Shown here piece after piece: positions 47,956-56,008 of a stretch of DNA of 64,000 nt. Every line of letters starts with the position of its first letter. Positions within the stretch are counted from its first letter, which is position 1. This stretch comes from Cephalothrix simula (taxonomy: Eukaryota > Nemertea > Palaeonemertea > Archinemertea > Cephalotrichidae), in NCBI GenBank assembly GCA_035591015.1, contig JAXIUW010184736.1:1-64000 (forward strand). Direction: 5' to 3'. The position numbers and the translations under genes were made by a program. The notes beneath the pieces are model-generated. The model saw only the letters and a program-made list of their open reading frames with translations, was not told the origin of the DNA and made no database searches.

Positions 47956-49122
47956 ATGCACAATAACAACGACAAACTTAGCCCCAATGAGCTTAATCGT
48001 TATAGTCGCCATACCAGCCTGCCCGAAGTAGGCATCAAGGGCCAACAACGCATTAAAAACAGTCGTGTACTATTGATTGGGGCTGGGGGGTTGGGCTCAC
48101 CAATTGGATTGTACTTGGCGGCCGCCGGCGTGGGGCAAATAGGTTTGATTGATGATGACCTAGTTGAAGAAAGTAATCTGCAACGCCAAATAGCGTACTC
48201 AACCGCTGAAATTGGCAAAAAAAAGGCTTCTGTTATGGCCAATACTCTGGCCGAGCTTAACCCAACCATTAAGATTAATGCTTATAATCAACGCTTTAAT
48301 CATGGCAACGCTCTTGAATTAATTGCTGACTATGATTTAATAATTGATGGCAGTGATAATTTTTATACCCGTTATTTGGCTAATGATGTGGCATTTTTTG
48401 CTGATAAACCGCTGATTTACGGTGCTATATTTCGGTTTGAGGGGCAGGTTACTGTATTTAACCGCTCACAGGGTGGTCCATGTTATAGATGTATTTATCC
48501 TACGCCAACACCAGCGGCATTAGTCCCTAGCTGAGCAGAAGACGGTGTTCTGGGCGTGCTTCCAGGAACGGTGGGGCTGTTAATGGCTACTGAAGCTCTA
48601 AAAGTCATACTGGGCAAGGGTGATAGTCTTGTTGGCCGGCTGGTGGTCTATGATGCTCTTAAGGCTAAGTTTAGCGAGTTTAAGACCATCTATGACAACG
48701 ATTGCGTCCTATGTGGAAGAACGCCCAGCATAACCGATTTAAGCGACACCAGCAGTTTTCGCCAACCAACCCATACTGAAGCTATGCCAAGTGAAACACC
48801 TGATATGCTAGAGATAACTCCTCGTGAGCTTGAGAAAATTATTGCCGAAAACCGTCCTATCCGATTAATTGACGTGCGTGAAGACAATGAATGGGAGGCT
48901 GCCTACATAGAAGGTGCTGAGCTTATTCCGCTAAGCCGCTTTGAAGAAGCCTATACCAAGCTCAACAAGAATGATGAGATATATCTTTACTGTCGTAGCG
49001 GTGTGCGCAGCCTTAACGCCCTGCACATGCTAAAAAAACATGGCTATAAGAAGCTACTTAACCTTAGTGGCGGCATATTGCGTTGGCACAGCGATGTTGG
49101 TCATAGTATCAAAAGCTCTTAG
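47956..49122 (+). CDS. ThiF/MoeB-rhodanese sulfur-carrier activating enzyme with in-frame TGA (probable Sec193)
   Basis: This 388-codon E1-like adenylyltransferase fused to a rhodanese domain belongs to the MoeBR/Uba4/MOCS3 type, which adenylates and thiolates a ThiS/MoaD-like carrier. Residues 1-245 hold the ATP loop GAGGLGSPIG, the NLQRQ motif, DGSDN (D134) and a zinc site of two CxxC pairs (C176/C179 and C250/C253). Residues of about 275-388 are a rhodanese domain with the catalytic loop YCRSGVRS (C346). Codon 193 (48532-48534) is TGA at the conserved cysteine of the family motif PS-C-AE.GVLG; the rest of the frame is intact. A SECIS-like hairpin follows and selA lies 10 kb downstream, so selenocysteine is my preferred reading. 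A nonsense mutation or base error is the alternative. The carrier (thiamine, molybdopterin or tRNA thiolation) is unknown. Confidence 0.85.
48547..48569 (+). promoter_or_regulatory. Candidate bacterial SECIS hairpin
   Basis: GTTC-TGGG pairs with TCCAG-GAAC around the loop CGTGCT, giving eight pairs including one G-U, with one bulged G at 48566. The apical loop begins 20 bases after the TGA (48532-48534) and has G as its second base. The general bacterial SECIS model asks for a small apical loop about 16-37 nt after UGA with a G in the first two loop positions, so the geometry fits. A competing 5-bp hairpin (48536-48552, loop with GGT) sits closer to the TGA and cannot coexist with it. Confidence 0.6.
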
Positions 49123-49444
49123 TTAACCCTCCCCACAATAGAAGCCCAGCACACTCACACTACGGCTTAGTGCGCTGAATCGCATCACAAATACTGGCAC
49201 AACAAGCCTTAGGATAGTATCCCTTAATATGGAGGTGAGGCAACGAAATGCGCATCTAACTCTAAAGATACAGCATAGCATCCCCCTTAGTATGGGGTGA
49301 GGCTTAATGATTGCCGAGCATCGTCTTTGAACGGTTAAATATTGGCCTCTAGCAGTCTCAACGGGATGCAGAAGCTCGCTAGGCTGTACGAAGCTCTAAG
49401 AGCAAAATTGTAGCTAGGTGCTTAGTTTTATGGGCTGTTTCAAT
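49123..49444. repeat. Spacer with an imperfect 28-29 bp direct repeat
   Basis: No gene is seen here. The segment 49214-49241 (ATAGTATCCCTTAATATGG, then AGGTGAGGC) recurs in altered form at 49275-49303. It lies between the convergent ThiF-like and lipoyl-transferase genes. Confidence 0.55.
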
Positions 49445-50248
49445 CTACTTTTCAGTGTCTTCAATTAGATTAGGGTAGCCCTTGGCCATATTCTTAATGG
49501 TTTCTAACTCTTCAGGCCTCCAGTCATCGGCTTCAAGCTCAACGCCCAATGCTTGTGCAAAGCTGTTTTGCAGGGCACTGATAATGTCTGTGGTGCTTAT
49601 GCTCAATTTTTGCTCTTGGAGGCTCGTAAAATGTTGCTGAGTGTGTTGGGCATCTTTGAAGATCAATTTGCGCATCAAGCGATCATCACGCATCGCCAAT
49701 GAGCCATGCTGCATAAGGCCATCTGTACCAATGCGCTGGGCATTACCAAGCACTTTCTTGCCATCTAAAAGCAGCTCATTGCGTGCCGGCGATAAAAAAC
49801 AATCTGCTGATGAATGGGCCGTACGCTGTTGCTTGCTTAAGGCCACTATTTGAGGGCTTAACCCTGCGCCTAGCAAAGACTCTTGAAAGGCTTTGGCAAT
49901 TGCCGCATAAATATGGTCGGCCACAAAAGTTTTTTCAGAAGGCAACGTTAAACAATAAGTAAGATCAGCTCCATGTAGCACCGCTCGGCCACCGGTAATG
50001 CGCCGCACCATATATACATCATGCTTACGCATGTTATCAAGCAGCAAGCCCCGTAATCCCTGCGAGTAACCTAAGGAAAGGCACCACCCCTCCCATTCAT
50101 AAAAGCGTAGGATGGCCGAATTATCGTGCTTGGATTTTTTAAGACTGTACTCATCCATGGCCATATTAATGGCCGCCGACAACGGCAGATTAACTATCAG
50201 CCGACACTTGCGGGGCAGTCCAAAAGATTTATTTTCTGTAGTAAGCAT
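49445..50248 (-). CDS. LipM-like octanoyl/lipoyl transferase
   Basis: This 267-residue member of the lipoate-protein ligase/octanoyltransferase (BPL-LplA-LipB) fold has the binding motif RRITGGRAVLHGADLTY. It also has the LipM-type segment SADCFLSPARNELLLDGKKV, followed by GNAQR and QHGSL. The cysteine in that segment matches the nucleophile position of Bacillus LipM, and the GKK lysine matches the conserved lysine. It probably transfers octanoyl groups to lipoyl domains, such as that of the nearby PdhC. LplA-type ligase activity cannot be ruled out. It is transcribed convergently to the ThiF-like gene. Confidence 0.8.
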   Translation of the reverse strand: MLTTENKSFGLPRKCRLIVNLPLSAAINMAMDEYSLKKSKHDNSAILRFYEWEGWCLSLGYSQGLRGLLLDNMRKHDVYMVRRITGGRAVLHGADLTYCLTLPSEKTFVADHIYAAIAKAFQESLLGAGLSPQIVALSKQQRTAHSSADCFLSPARNELLLDGKKVLGNAQRIGTDGLMQHGSLAMRDDRLMRKLIFKDAQHTQQHFTSLQEQKLSISTTDIISALQNSFAQALGVELEADDWRPEELETIKNMAKGYPNLIEDTEK

Positions 50249-50717
50249 AACTTAAAGATTTCACTAAACCGGCTGGCCTTGGCAATAGGCAATAATAGAA
50301 TTGTAGAACAACTTTCAGCGGAACATGGCCAGATCATACTAAAAAAATAAGTAATATATGTTACCGCATTGCTATATTTATTTCTGTGTGTTATTGTGCG
50401 TTCATTGGTGTTGAATACTAACTACATGCGTGCTCAATTTAGCTGATATTTATCGGTATCGTGCACATCAGGTGACTTAAATTAAGTCTTGATGCCTGAT
50501 TGCTAAGCAGATTGGCTATTATGTAGGCAGTTTTTGATTGCCATGACAATCATGTGCTTTTTGAATATTTTGGGTAGCAAAAAATAATCTTGATATTATT
50601 TGTTAAAGCGTCTACCCTCTTCAAAAAGTAGAGTATGCAGGAGTGCACTGCACTAATTTTGAGAGTGTAATCTAATTTATTCTAGGTTTCATTCGCCGTG
50701 CAAAAAGAAGGTATAAG
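50249..50717. other. Divergent promoter region between the lipoyl transferase gene and pal
   Basis: This is 469 bases of AT-rich spacer. I see no gene. It must contain the promoter of the tol-pal cluster; a TTGATA at about 50591 is a possible -35, but no convincing -10 is visible. An AAGAAGG ribosome-binding site lies just before the pal ATG. Confidence 0.4.
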
Positions 50718-51521
50718 ATGCGTAGAGATAGATTTTTAGTAGTTTTGGTAATAGGCTTAGCAACCCTTTTCTTGGCTGGTTGCCCTGCCCAAGAAGTAGC
50801 AACTCCGGTTGAAGTAACCTCTGATCCGCTGCCGGCTGGCGATGGCCCGCCACAGCTTGATACAGAAAAATTACCGCCACCGTTACAAGAGCTTAGTCCA
50901 GCTCCAGATTTGTACCGGGCTAGAATTCGTGTTGATGACAACTCATTACAGAAACTGGATGATACAGGTGTATCAAGCAGCGTTGTCAACCAGCTTAAAC
51001 TGTTGTCTGGTAGGAACTTCCTCAACGCCAATCAGTTTTTTGTTGAGCTTGAGCGAGTTTTGGGTAAGGAGACATATTTAGAGAATCGTGATGCCATAAT
51101 TGAGGCTACTCTACTGATTGATGTAGACACCAAGCCCGCCTTCCCCGGCACCGAGCTACAGTTGGTGCTGGCTCCGGCTGAAAATAGCGTTGGGTTTAGT
51201 ACCGTTTTATTTGATTTTGACAAATCAGATATAAAGCCCGAGTTTATTGAAACTATTCGCGCTAATGCTAGGCTTCTTAACGAAAATCCTACTCTGCGAA
51301 TTGTGGTTGAAGGACATTGCGATTACCGCGGTACCCCAGAATACAACCTTGCTTTAGGCGAACGCCGGGCGCAAAGCGTTCAGGCTATGCTGATTTCATA
51401 CGGCGTTGACCCAAACCAAATTCAAACCATTAGTTTTGGCGAAGAATTCCCGGCTGACCCGGCGCAAACTGAAGCTGCCTACGCCAAAAACCGGCGTGCT
51501 GTTTTGGTTGAAGTAAAATAG
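50718..51521 (+). CDS. pal: Peptidoglycan-associated lipoprotein Pal (long form)
   Basis: This 267-residue outer-membrane lipoprotein has signal and lipobox LAGC (C22). The C-terminal 110 residues form the OmpA-like peptidoglycan-binding domain (VLFDFDKSDIKPEF, VVEGHCDYRGTPEYN, ALGERRAQSVQ, KNRRAVLVEV). Between them lies an unusual region of about 120 residues (GDGPPQLDTEKLPPP and onward) that ordinary Pal proteins of about 170 residues lack. It links the outer membrane to peptidoglycan and to TolB. It is first in its cluster, whereas most tol-pal operons place pal after tolB. A strong hairpin follows. Confidence 0.9.
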   Translation: MRRDRFLVVLVIGLATLFLAGCPAQEVATPVEVTSDPLPAGDGPPQLDTEKLPPPLQELSPAPDLYRARIRVDDNSLQKLDDTGVSSSVVNQLKLLSGRNFLNANQFFVELERVLGKETYLENRDAIIEATLLIDVDTKPAFPGTELQLVLAPAENSVGFSTVLFDFDKSDIKPEFIETIRANARLLNENPTLRIVVEGHCDYRGTPEYNLALGERRAQSVQAMLISYGVDPNQIQTISFGEEFPADPAQTEAAYAKNRRAVLVEVK

Positions 51522-51564
51522 TTTGTGGCATCGGTCATTTTTTAGTATTGTTAGCTTTGTATAG

Positions 51565-51598
51565 GGCTTCTACCGTTTTTGGTAGAAGCCTTATTGTG
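51565..51598 (+). terminator. Terminator/attenuator between pal and tolQ
   Basis: A perfect 10-bp stem GGCTTCTACC/GGTAGAAGCC with a GTTTTT loop is followed by TTATTGTG. It would allow much more pal than tolQ mRNA. tolQ begins 25 bases further on, so read-through or a second promoter must feed it. Confidence 0.8.
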
Positions 51599-51622
51599 TG
51601 TTGTGTGGGGAAATTTTAGCTT

Positions 51623-52297
51623 ATGGAAGCATCTTACTGGTCGATGTTTGTGGGTGGTAGCTTGGTAGCACAGGCTATCTTGGTTGCTTTGTTGCTGATG
51701 TCGACTATCTCATGGGCGATAATCATTTATAAGTGGCTTTATTTTCGCAAAGTTTCTAAAGAAAATAACCAAGCATTACAGCTGTTAAACAGAGAATCAT
51801 CTTCGGATGGAAACTTATCTTCTTTGAAGTCTCTAACTTCATCGCCGCTTGCAAAAATGTATCGGCAAATACATAAGCCGCTTCGCACTTATCTTAATGA
51901 TAAAAAAGGTGTCCAACGCACCATTGAAGAAAAGCAGGACATTATTAATTCTTTGTCGCAAAGACTAGAGCTGGCTTTTAATCGTTCGCTTACTAATCTT
52001 GAAGACAAATTATCTTGGCTCCCCATCATATCGGGTTCTGCGCCATATATTGGCCTGTTTGGAACGGTTATTGGAATTATTAGTGCCTTTCAGGGCATTG
52101 CCTCGGTGGGTGTGTCTTCAATAGCTGCCGTTGCTCCGGGAATATCTGAAGCACTGGTGGCTACTGCGGCAGGATTATTCGCCGCCATTCCGGCACTTAT
52201 CGCTTATAATGTCTTCCAGAGTAAGGTGCGCAGTATCAATGCTGTAATGAAAAACTTTGCCTTAGATTTATTAAATCGCATTGAAGACGCCCTATAA
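51623..52297 (+). CDS. tolQ: TolQ inner-membrane proton-channel protein
   Basis: This 224-residue MotA/TolQ/ExbB-family protein has three membrane segments: one near the N-terminus (ILVALLLMSTISWAIIIYKW) and two in the C-terminal half (YIGLFGTVIGIISAF, and the EALVATAAGLFAAIPALIAYN stretch). With TolR it uses the proton gradient to energise TolA during outer-membrane constriction at division. Confidence 0.95.
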   Translation: MEASYWSMFVGGSLVAQAILVALLLMSTISWAIIIYKWLYFRKVSKENNQALQLLNRESSSDGNLSSLKSLTSSPLAKMYRQIHKPLRTYLNDKKGVQRTIEEKQDIINSLSQRLELAFNRSLTNLEDKLSWLPIISGSAPYIGLFGTVIGIISAFQGIASVGVSSIAAVAPGISEALVATAAGLFAAIPALIAYNVFQSKVRSINAVMKNFALDLLNRIEDAL

Positions 52298-52336
52298 AGC
52301 ACCAGTATGCAGGGCTTTGCGTCTTAATCTACAAAA

Positions 52337-52373
52337 CTCTATCTACTAGGGTACTAGTATAGGTTAGATAGAG
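52337..52373 (+). repeat. Long-stem hairpin between tolQ and tolR
   Basis: Arms CTCTATCTA/TAGATAGAG (9 bp) enclose an inner CTAG..CTAG pairing. There is no T-run; it is probably an intercistronic mRNA structure. Confidence 0.55.
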
Positions 52374-52408
52374 GGTTATCAAATGCAATAACTCATACCT
52401 AGAAACCT

Positions 52409-52846
52409 ATGAGCAACTTTAGAAAAAATAGTTGGACTTCACCAGAGCATCTAGAGAATATCAACGTTGTTCCCTTTGTTGATGTTTTGATGGTTTTATT
52501 AGTTATATTCATGGTTACTGCGCCGGTTATCTCACACACACTTGATGTTCAGCTACCAACGGCTAACCTTTCTCCGGGAACCAAGATTGACCAAACACTT
52601 ATCATTAGCCTTGATCAGCGTGGCATAGTTGCGCTTAATGATACGGTGATTGGCCTTCTTTCAGAAAAAAACTCTGCCGATCGTTTTGACCGAGAAATTA
52701 GAGAATGGCGCTCACGCTATCCGGGAAACTCGGCCTTCTTGCGTGCTGATCGCCGTATTATTTATGCTCGCATTATTCAAGTGATGGCCCGCCTTCGTGA
52801 ATTAGGCGTAGTTGACGTAGGAATGATGATTGAGCGTGGAGGCTAG
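52409..52846 (+). CDS. tolR: TolR
   Basis: This 145-residue ExbD/TolR-family protein has a short cytoplasmic N-terminus, one membrane helix with the essential aspartate (NVVPFVDVLMVLLVIFMV), and a periplasmic domain. It is the partner of TolQ. Its stop codon abuts the tolA start. Confidence 0.95.
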   Translation: MSNFRKNSWTSPEHLENINVVPFVDVLMVLLVIFMVTAPVISHTLDVQLPTANLSPGTKIDQTLIISLDQRGIVALNDTVIGLLSEKNSADRFDREIREWRSRYPGNSAFLRADRRIIYARIIQVMARLRELGVVDVGMMIERGG

Positions 52847-53602
52847 ATGAATGCTAATCCTGCCTTATTATTGCTGTTTGTATCATCATTAGGAGTGCAT
52901 GCCCTGCTTATTGCCGCTTTGGTAGCCATGCCATCAGGCAACACGCTGCAGCTTAATCAGGTTGAAGTATATCGGGTTAATGTGGTCGAGGCACCGAGCC
53001 GACCCAATATCAAACGCCTACCATCAAGTTCTGCCGCTAAAGAAGTTGCTCCCCAGACCGCAGTTGCTAAACCGCAAGTTGATGACCAAACTATTGATTT
53101 GCAAAACGTGATTGAACAGCCCCAGCCTGACTTATCAGCCCAAGAGGTCATTCCTCAGGCCGAACAACCCACGAACGAGGCTTTGTTTGATGAACAAGTA
53201 GACTTTAGTGCTGTTGAAGCCGAGTCTTTAGCAACGAATAAAGATGATTTAGATGAGAGCTTAGACAAACTAGTTAAGCAGGTTAAGGTTAAGTTTGAGC
53301 CTCAAGCAGCGCAGGTAACGGCTGGCGACCCAAAGGTTTTTGGCGTTTATATAAACTCGTTGCGACAGGCCGCTGCTGATGTATATACTTTTCCGGGTAA
53401 CTTTTCTAAGGGGCTTGAGGTCAGAATGAGGGTTATTGTGGCCAAAGACGGCTCAATCAAAGATATTATAACGCTAAAATCTAGTGGCAATGAGCAGTTT
53501 GACTATGCAGCATTGCTAAGTTTGCGCAGAACAAAGTTTCCGCCAATCCCCCCTGAACTTGAGCTAGAAACTATACAGCAAGACATAGTCTTCTATCCAT
53601 AA
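52847..53602 (+). CDS. tolA: TolA-like protein with TonB-type C-terminus
   Basis: This 251-residue protein has one N-terminal membrane anchor (LLLLFVSSLGVHALLIAALV), a central acidic, Pro/Gln-rich periplasmic stretch, and a C-terminal TonB/TolA-like domain (residues of about 165-251: INSLRQAAADVYTFPG, MRVIVAKDGSIKDI, YAALLSLRRTKFPPIPPEL). It is shorter than enterobacterial TolA and lacks a long Ala/Lys helix. It starts directly at the tolR stop with GGAGG upstream. TolA is assigned from position; TonB is the alternative by domain. Confidence 0.85.
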   Translation: MNANPALLLLFVSSLGVHALLIAALVAMPSGNTLQLNQVEVYRVNVVEAPSRPNIKRLPSSSAAKEVAPQTAVAKPQVDDQTIDLQNVIEQPQPDLSAQEVIPQAEQPTNEALFDEQVDFSAVEAESLATNKDDLDESLDKLVKQVKVKFEPQAAQVTAGDPKVFGVYINSLRQAAADVYTFPGNFSKGLEVRMRVIVAKDGSIKDIITLKSSGNEQFDYAALLSLRRTKFPPIPPELELETIQQDIVFYP

Positions 53603-53693
53603 TGGCTTTCTATCTGATAACCTTGTAGTTATATTTATTTGGCTACTATAGGCTATTGATAAGTGGTCTATTACTATTTAACACTTTAGTTTT

Positions 53694-55040
53694 ATGTTTT
53701 TGAATGTCGGTTTCAAACTACTAGGCGGATTAGTGGCCGTTTTGGTTTTTAGTCATTTTAGCCATGCTAGTGCTCAAACTGAGGCTTCGGCTGTTGAGCC
53801 TGCCCCAAGTATTTTGCCTTATGACACAAATAGTAAAATCTTTATTGAGGGTCTAAACTTCTCTAAGCTGGTTTTGGATATATATCCATCAGCCACCTTT
53901 GAAAAATTGCCTATTTTTAGACGACTAAACCTAATTATCAGCAAAAATCTCTGCTGGAGCGGCTTTTTTAGATTGCTCAATTCACAGACCAGATATTGCC
54001 CTGCTGCTGAAGATGAAACGCCTGATCTTATTTTAGAAATATTTGATCGTGACTCTAACGAGGGCATTTTGCTACTCAGAGACAACGGGCCTACCAAGCG
54101 CATTATCTATCGCACACGGATTCCTCTGCATAACCGAACGTCTGAAAAGAAAATAATGGCCACAATCAATGCCATGACCAAAGCTCTATCTGGCGATGAG
54201 GGCATTTTAGGTAAGCGCATTGCCTACTCATTACGGCAGCCCGGCTATTCAAAAATAATAGTTGAAACAGATACTCATGGCCGAGAAATGCGCATTATAT
54301 CAAATAATACTAATGTAAACCTGCTGCCTAATTGGTCGCCAAATGGACTGTCTTTAACCTACACCGTACTCTCTAACACCGGCTCGCATGTTTATCTTAA
54401 CGGGCTGAGTAACCCCCAAATAGAGTCACGCTTTTTAACTAAAAGCGGCAACTTTAACACCGGTGGCACCTTTGCGCCTGATGGAAAAAGCATTATCGTT
54501 ACCACCATAAGGGGCAATAGTGCTGATGCTAATCTGTATGCTCTTGAGTTACTTAGTGGCAGATTTACGCAATTAAGTTCACGGCGTGGCATTGAAACGC
54601 AGGCCAGCTGGTCGCCTGATGGCAGTAAGATTGTTTATGTATCTGACCGTAACGGCTCGCCGCAGATTTATGTGCTTTATCCGCTATCAGGTGACGATAT
54701 CCGCATCACCTTTGATAACCGATATAATGTAGACCCCGAATGGAGCAGGGACGGTCGGTTTATTTTATTTACACGACGCATTGATAGAAAAGATCAAATA
54801 CATATTATGAGTGAATATGGTGAAGATGTGCGTCAAATAACCTTTGGCAACTATAATTCTGAGCAGCCGTCGTGGTCGCCTGACGGGCGTCAACTGGTGT
54901 TTGTGTCTGATGCCACCGGTCGCTTCAAAATATATGTAGTCTCTGCTGATGGTAGTAATCTGCGCCGTTTAACTGATAGCGACCCCTCTTATGAAGAATC
55001 TAATCCAACTTGGTCGCCAGCACCTTTTTATCAAAATTAA
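53694..55040 (+). CDS. tolB: TolB periplasmic beta-propeller protein
   Basis: This 448-residue protein has a signal peptide ending near SHASAQTEA, an N-terminal TolB domain (residues of about 40-190), and a C-terminal propeller of PD40 repeats (NWSPNGLSLTY, FAPDGKSIIV, SWSPDGSKIVYVSDRNG, EWSRDGRFILFTRR, SWSPDGRQLVFVSD). It connects Pal with TolA. Length is normal. Confidence 0.95.
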   Translation: MFLNVGFKLLGGLVAVLVFSHFSHASAQTEASAVEPAPSILPYDTNSKIFIEGLNFSKLVLDIYPSATFEKLPIFRRLNLIISKNLCWSGFFRLLNSQTRYCPAAEDETPDLILEIFDRDSNEGILLLRDNGPTKRIIYRTRIPLHNRTSEKKIMATINAMTKALSGDEGILGKRIAYSLRQPGYSKIIVETDTHGREMRIISNNTNVNLLPNWSPNGLSLTYTVLSNTGSHVYLNGLSNPQIESRFLTKSGNFNTGGTFAPDGKSIIVTTIRGNSADANLYALELLSGRFTQLSSRRGIETQASWSPDGSKIVYVSDRNGSPQIYVLYPLSGDDIRITFDNRYNVDPEWSRDGRFILFTRRIDRKDQIHIMSEYGEDVRQITFGNYNSEQPSWSPDGRQLVFVSDATGRFKIYVVSADGSNLRRLTDSDPSYEESNPTWSPAPFYQN

Positions 55041-55151
55041 ATCTAACGCAAACTAAACTTGATGCAGATTAAAACTGACAGACTGCTTTTTCAGCTGGGC
55101 AATTAGCTAGAATATAACTAGGGCAAAATTAGAGCTTAACCAATTAAAGAG

Positions 55152-55982
55152 ATGTATAGAATCAATTTTTTAATCAAAGTTTTAACCAATATATTAATTA
55201 TTATTGCAGCAATAGCATCTGTAAGCTGTGCTAAAAGCGGCGACCTTTCTCCGGCGGATGCAGAACAATACGAGCGCATGACCAATCTTGAGGAACGCCT
55301 TAACAACCTCTCCGAAGATTTTGGCCGTAGAATTGAGGATCTTGAAGTCTCTTTTAGAGAAGTTCAGGGGCGTTTAGTGGTTACTATGCAAAAGATGGAT
55401 ACTTTTGCTGAAGAGCAAGAGCAGCTCTACGAAATACTTGAGCGTGGCGAGAACATGAATGCTGTGTTGAATAAACTTATTAAAGAACAGCGTGCCGAGC
55501 AAAGCAAGATTATTATTGAACAGCGCAAGAACATGGATTCAATCATCAATGCCATTAATGATGTTGAAAAATTGCTAAAAAGCCCCATCGCTGACCTGCC
55601 AGATGTTAGCCCCGGTGATAAAAGTTATAAAAGAGCTCTTGCACTAATGATTAGCGGTGAGTTTGACTTAGCCGCCCAAGCCCTAGAGGTTTTTGTGGAA
55701 GATTTTTCAGACCATCCGCAGCTAGTAGAAGCCTTATTTCTGCAAGGCCAGTTGTATTTTTTGATTAAAAAATACGAAAATGCGTTAATTCCCTTTTACT
55801 CAATAACCAAAGACTATGATGACAGCGACCGCTATATTGATGCCAAGTGGATGCTGGCTCGCTCTTTAGAAGAAAGCGGAGATTGGCAGTTGGCATCACA
55901 ACTCTACACAGAGCTAACGGCTGATGACACCCGCTACAAAGCTGATGCAGCTCGGCGTCTAAAATTAGTAAACTTTGAATAA
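55152..55982 (+). CDS. cpoB: CpoB/YbgF-like Tol-associated TPR protein
   Basis: This 276-residue exported protein has a hydrophobic N-terminus ending at a possible lipidated cysteine (SVSCAKSGD; the lipobox is atypical because it has Ser at -3). A coiled-coil region of about residues 35-130 (many Glu/Gln/Lys heptads) and a C-terminal set of TPR-like helices (RALALMISGEFDLAAQALEV, LFLQGQLYFLIKKYENALI) follow. Position directly after tolB is typical for CpoB, which coordinates peptidoglycan synthesis with Tol-driven constriction. Confidence 0.83.
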   Translation: MYRINFLIKVLTNILIIIAAIASVSCAKSGDLSPADAEQYERMTNLEERLNNLSEDFGRRIEDLEVSFREVQGRLVVTMQKMDTFAEEQEQLYEILERGENMNAVLNKLIKEQRAEQSKIIIEQRKNMDSIINAINDVEKLLKSPIADLPDVSPGDKSYKRALALMISGEFDLAAQALEVFVEDFSDHPQLVEALFLQGQLYFLIKKYENALIPFYSITKDYDDSDRYIDAKWMLARSLEESGDWQLASQLYTELTADDTRYKADAARRLKLVNFE

Positions 55983-56008
55983 TAACGCCACGCCGCCCCA
56001 GTGATTGT

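Noticed and set aside
48532-48556. Splitting the ThiF-like gene into two genes or calling it a plain pseudogene
   Set aside because: The frame is continuous across the TGA, motifs on both sides are intact, and there is no independent start or ribosome-binding site for the second half. A single nonsense or base-call error remains possible and is noted.
47956-49122. Reading the TGA as evidence for a genetic code in which UGA means Trp or Gly
   Set aside because: TGA is used as a genuine stop in this window (for example etfB and hisH), TGG encodes the conserved tryptophans, and the TGA sits at a Cys position.
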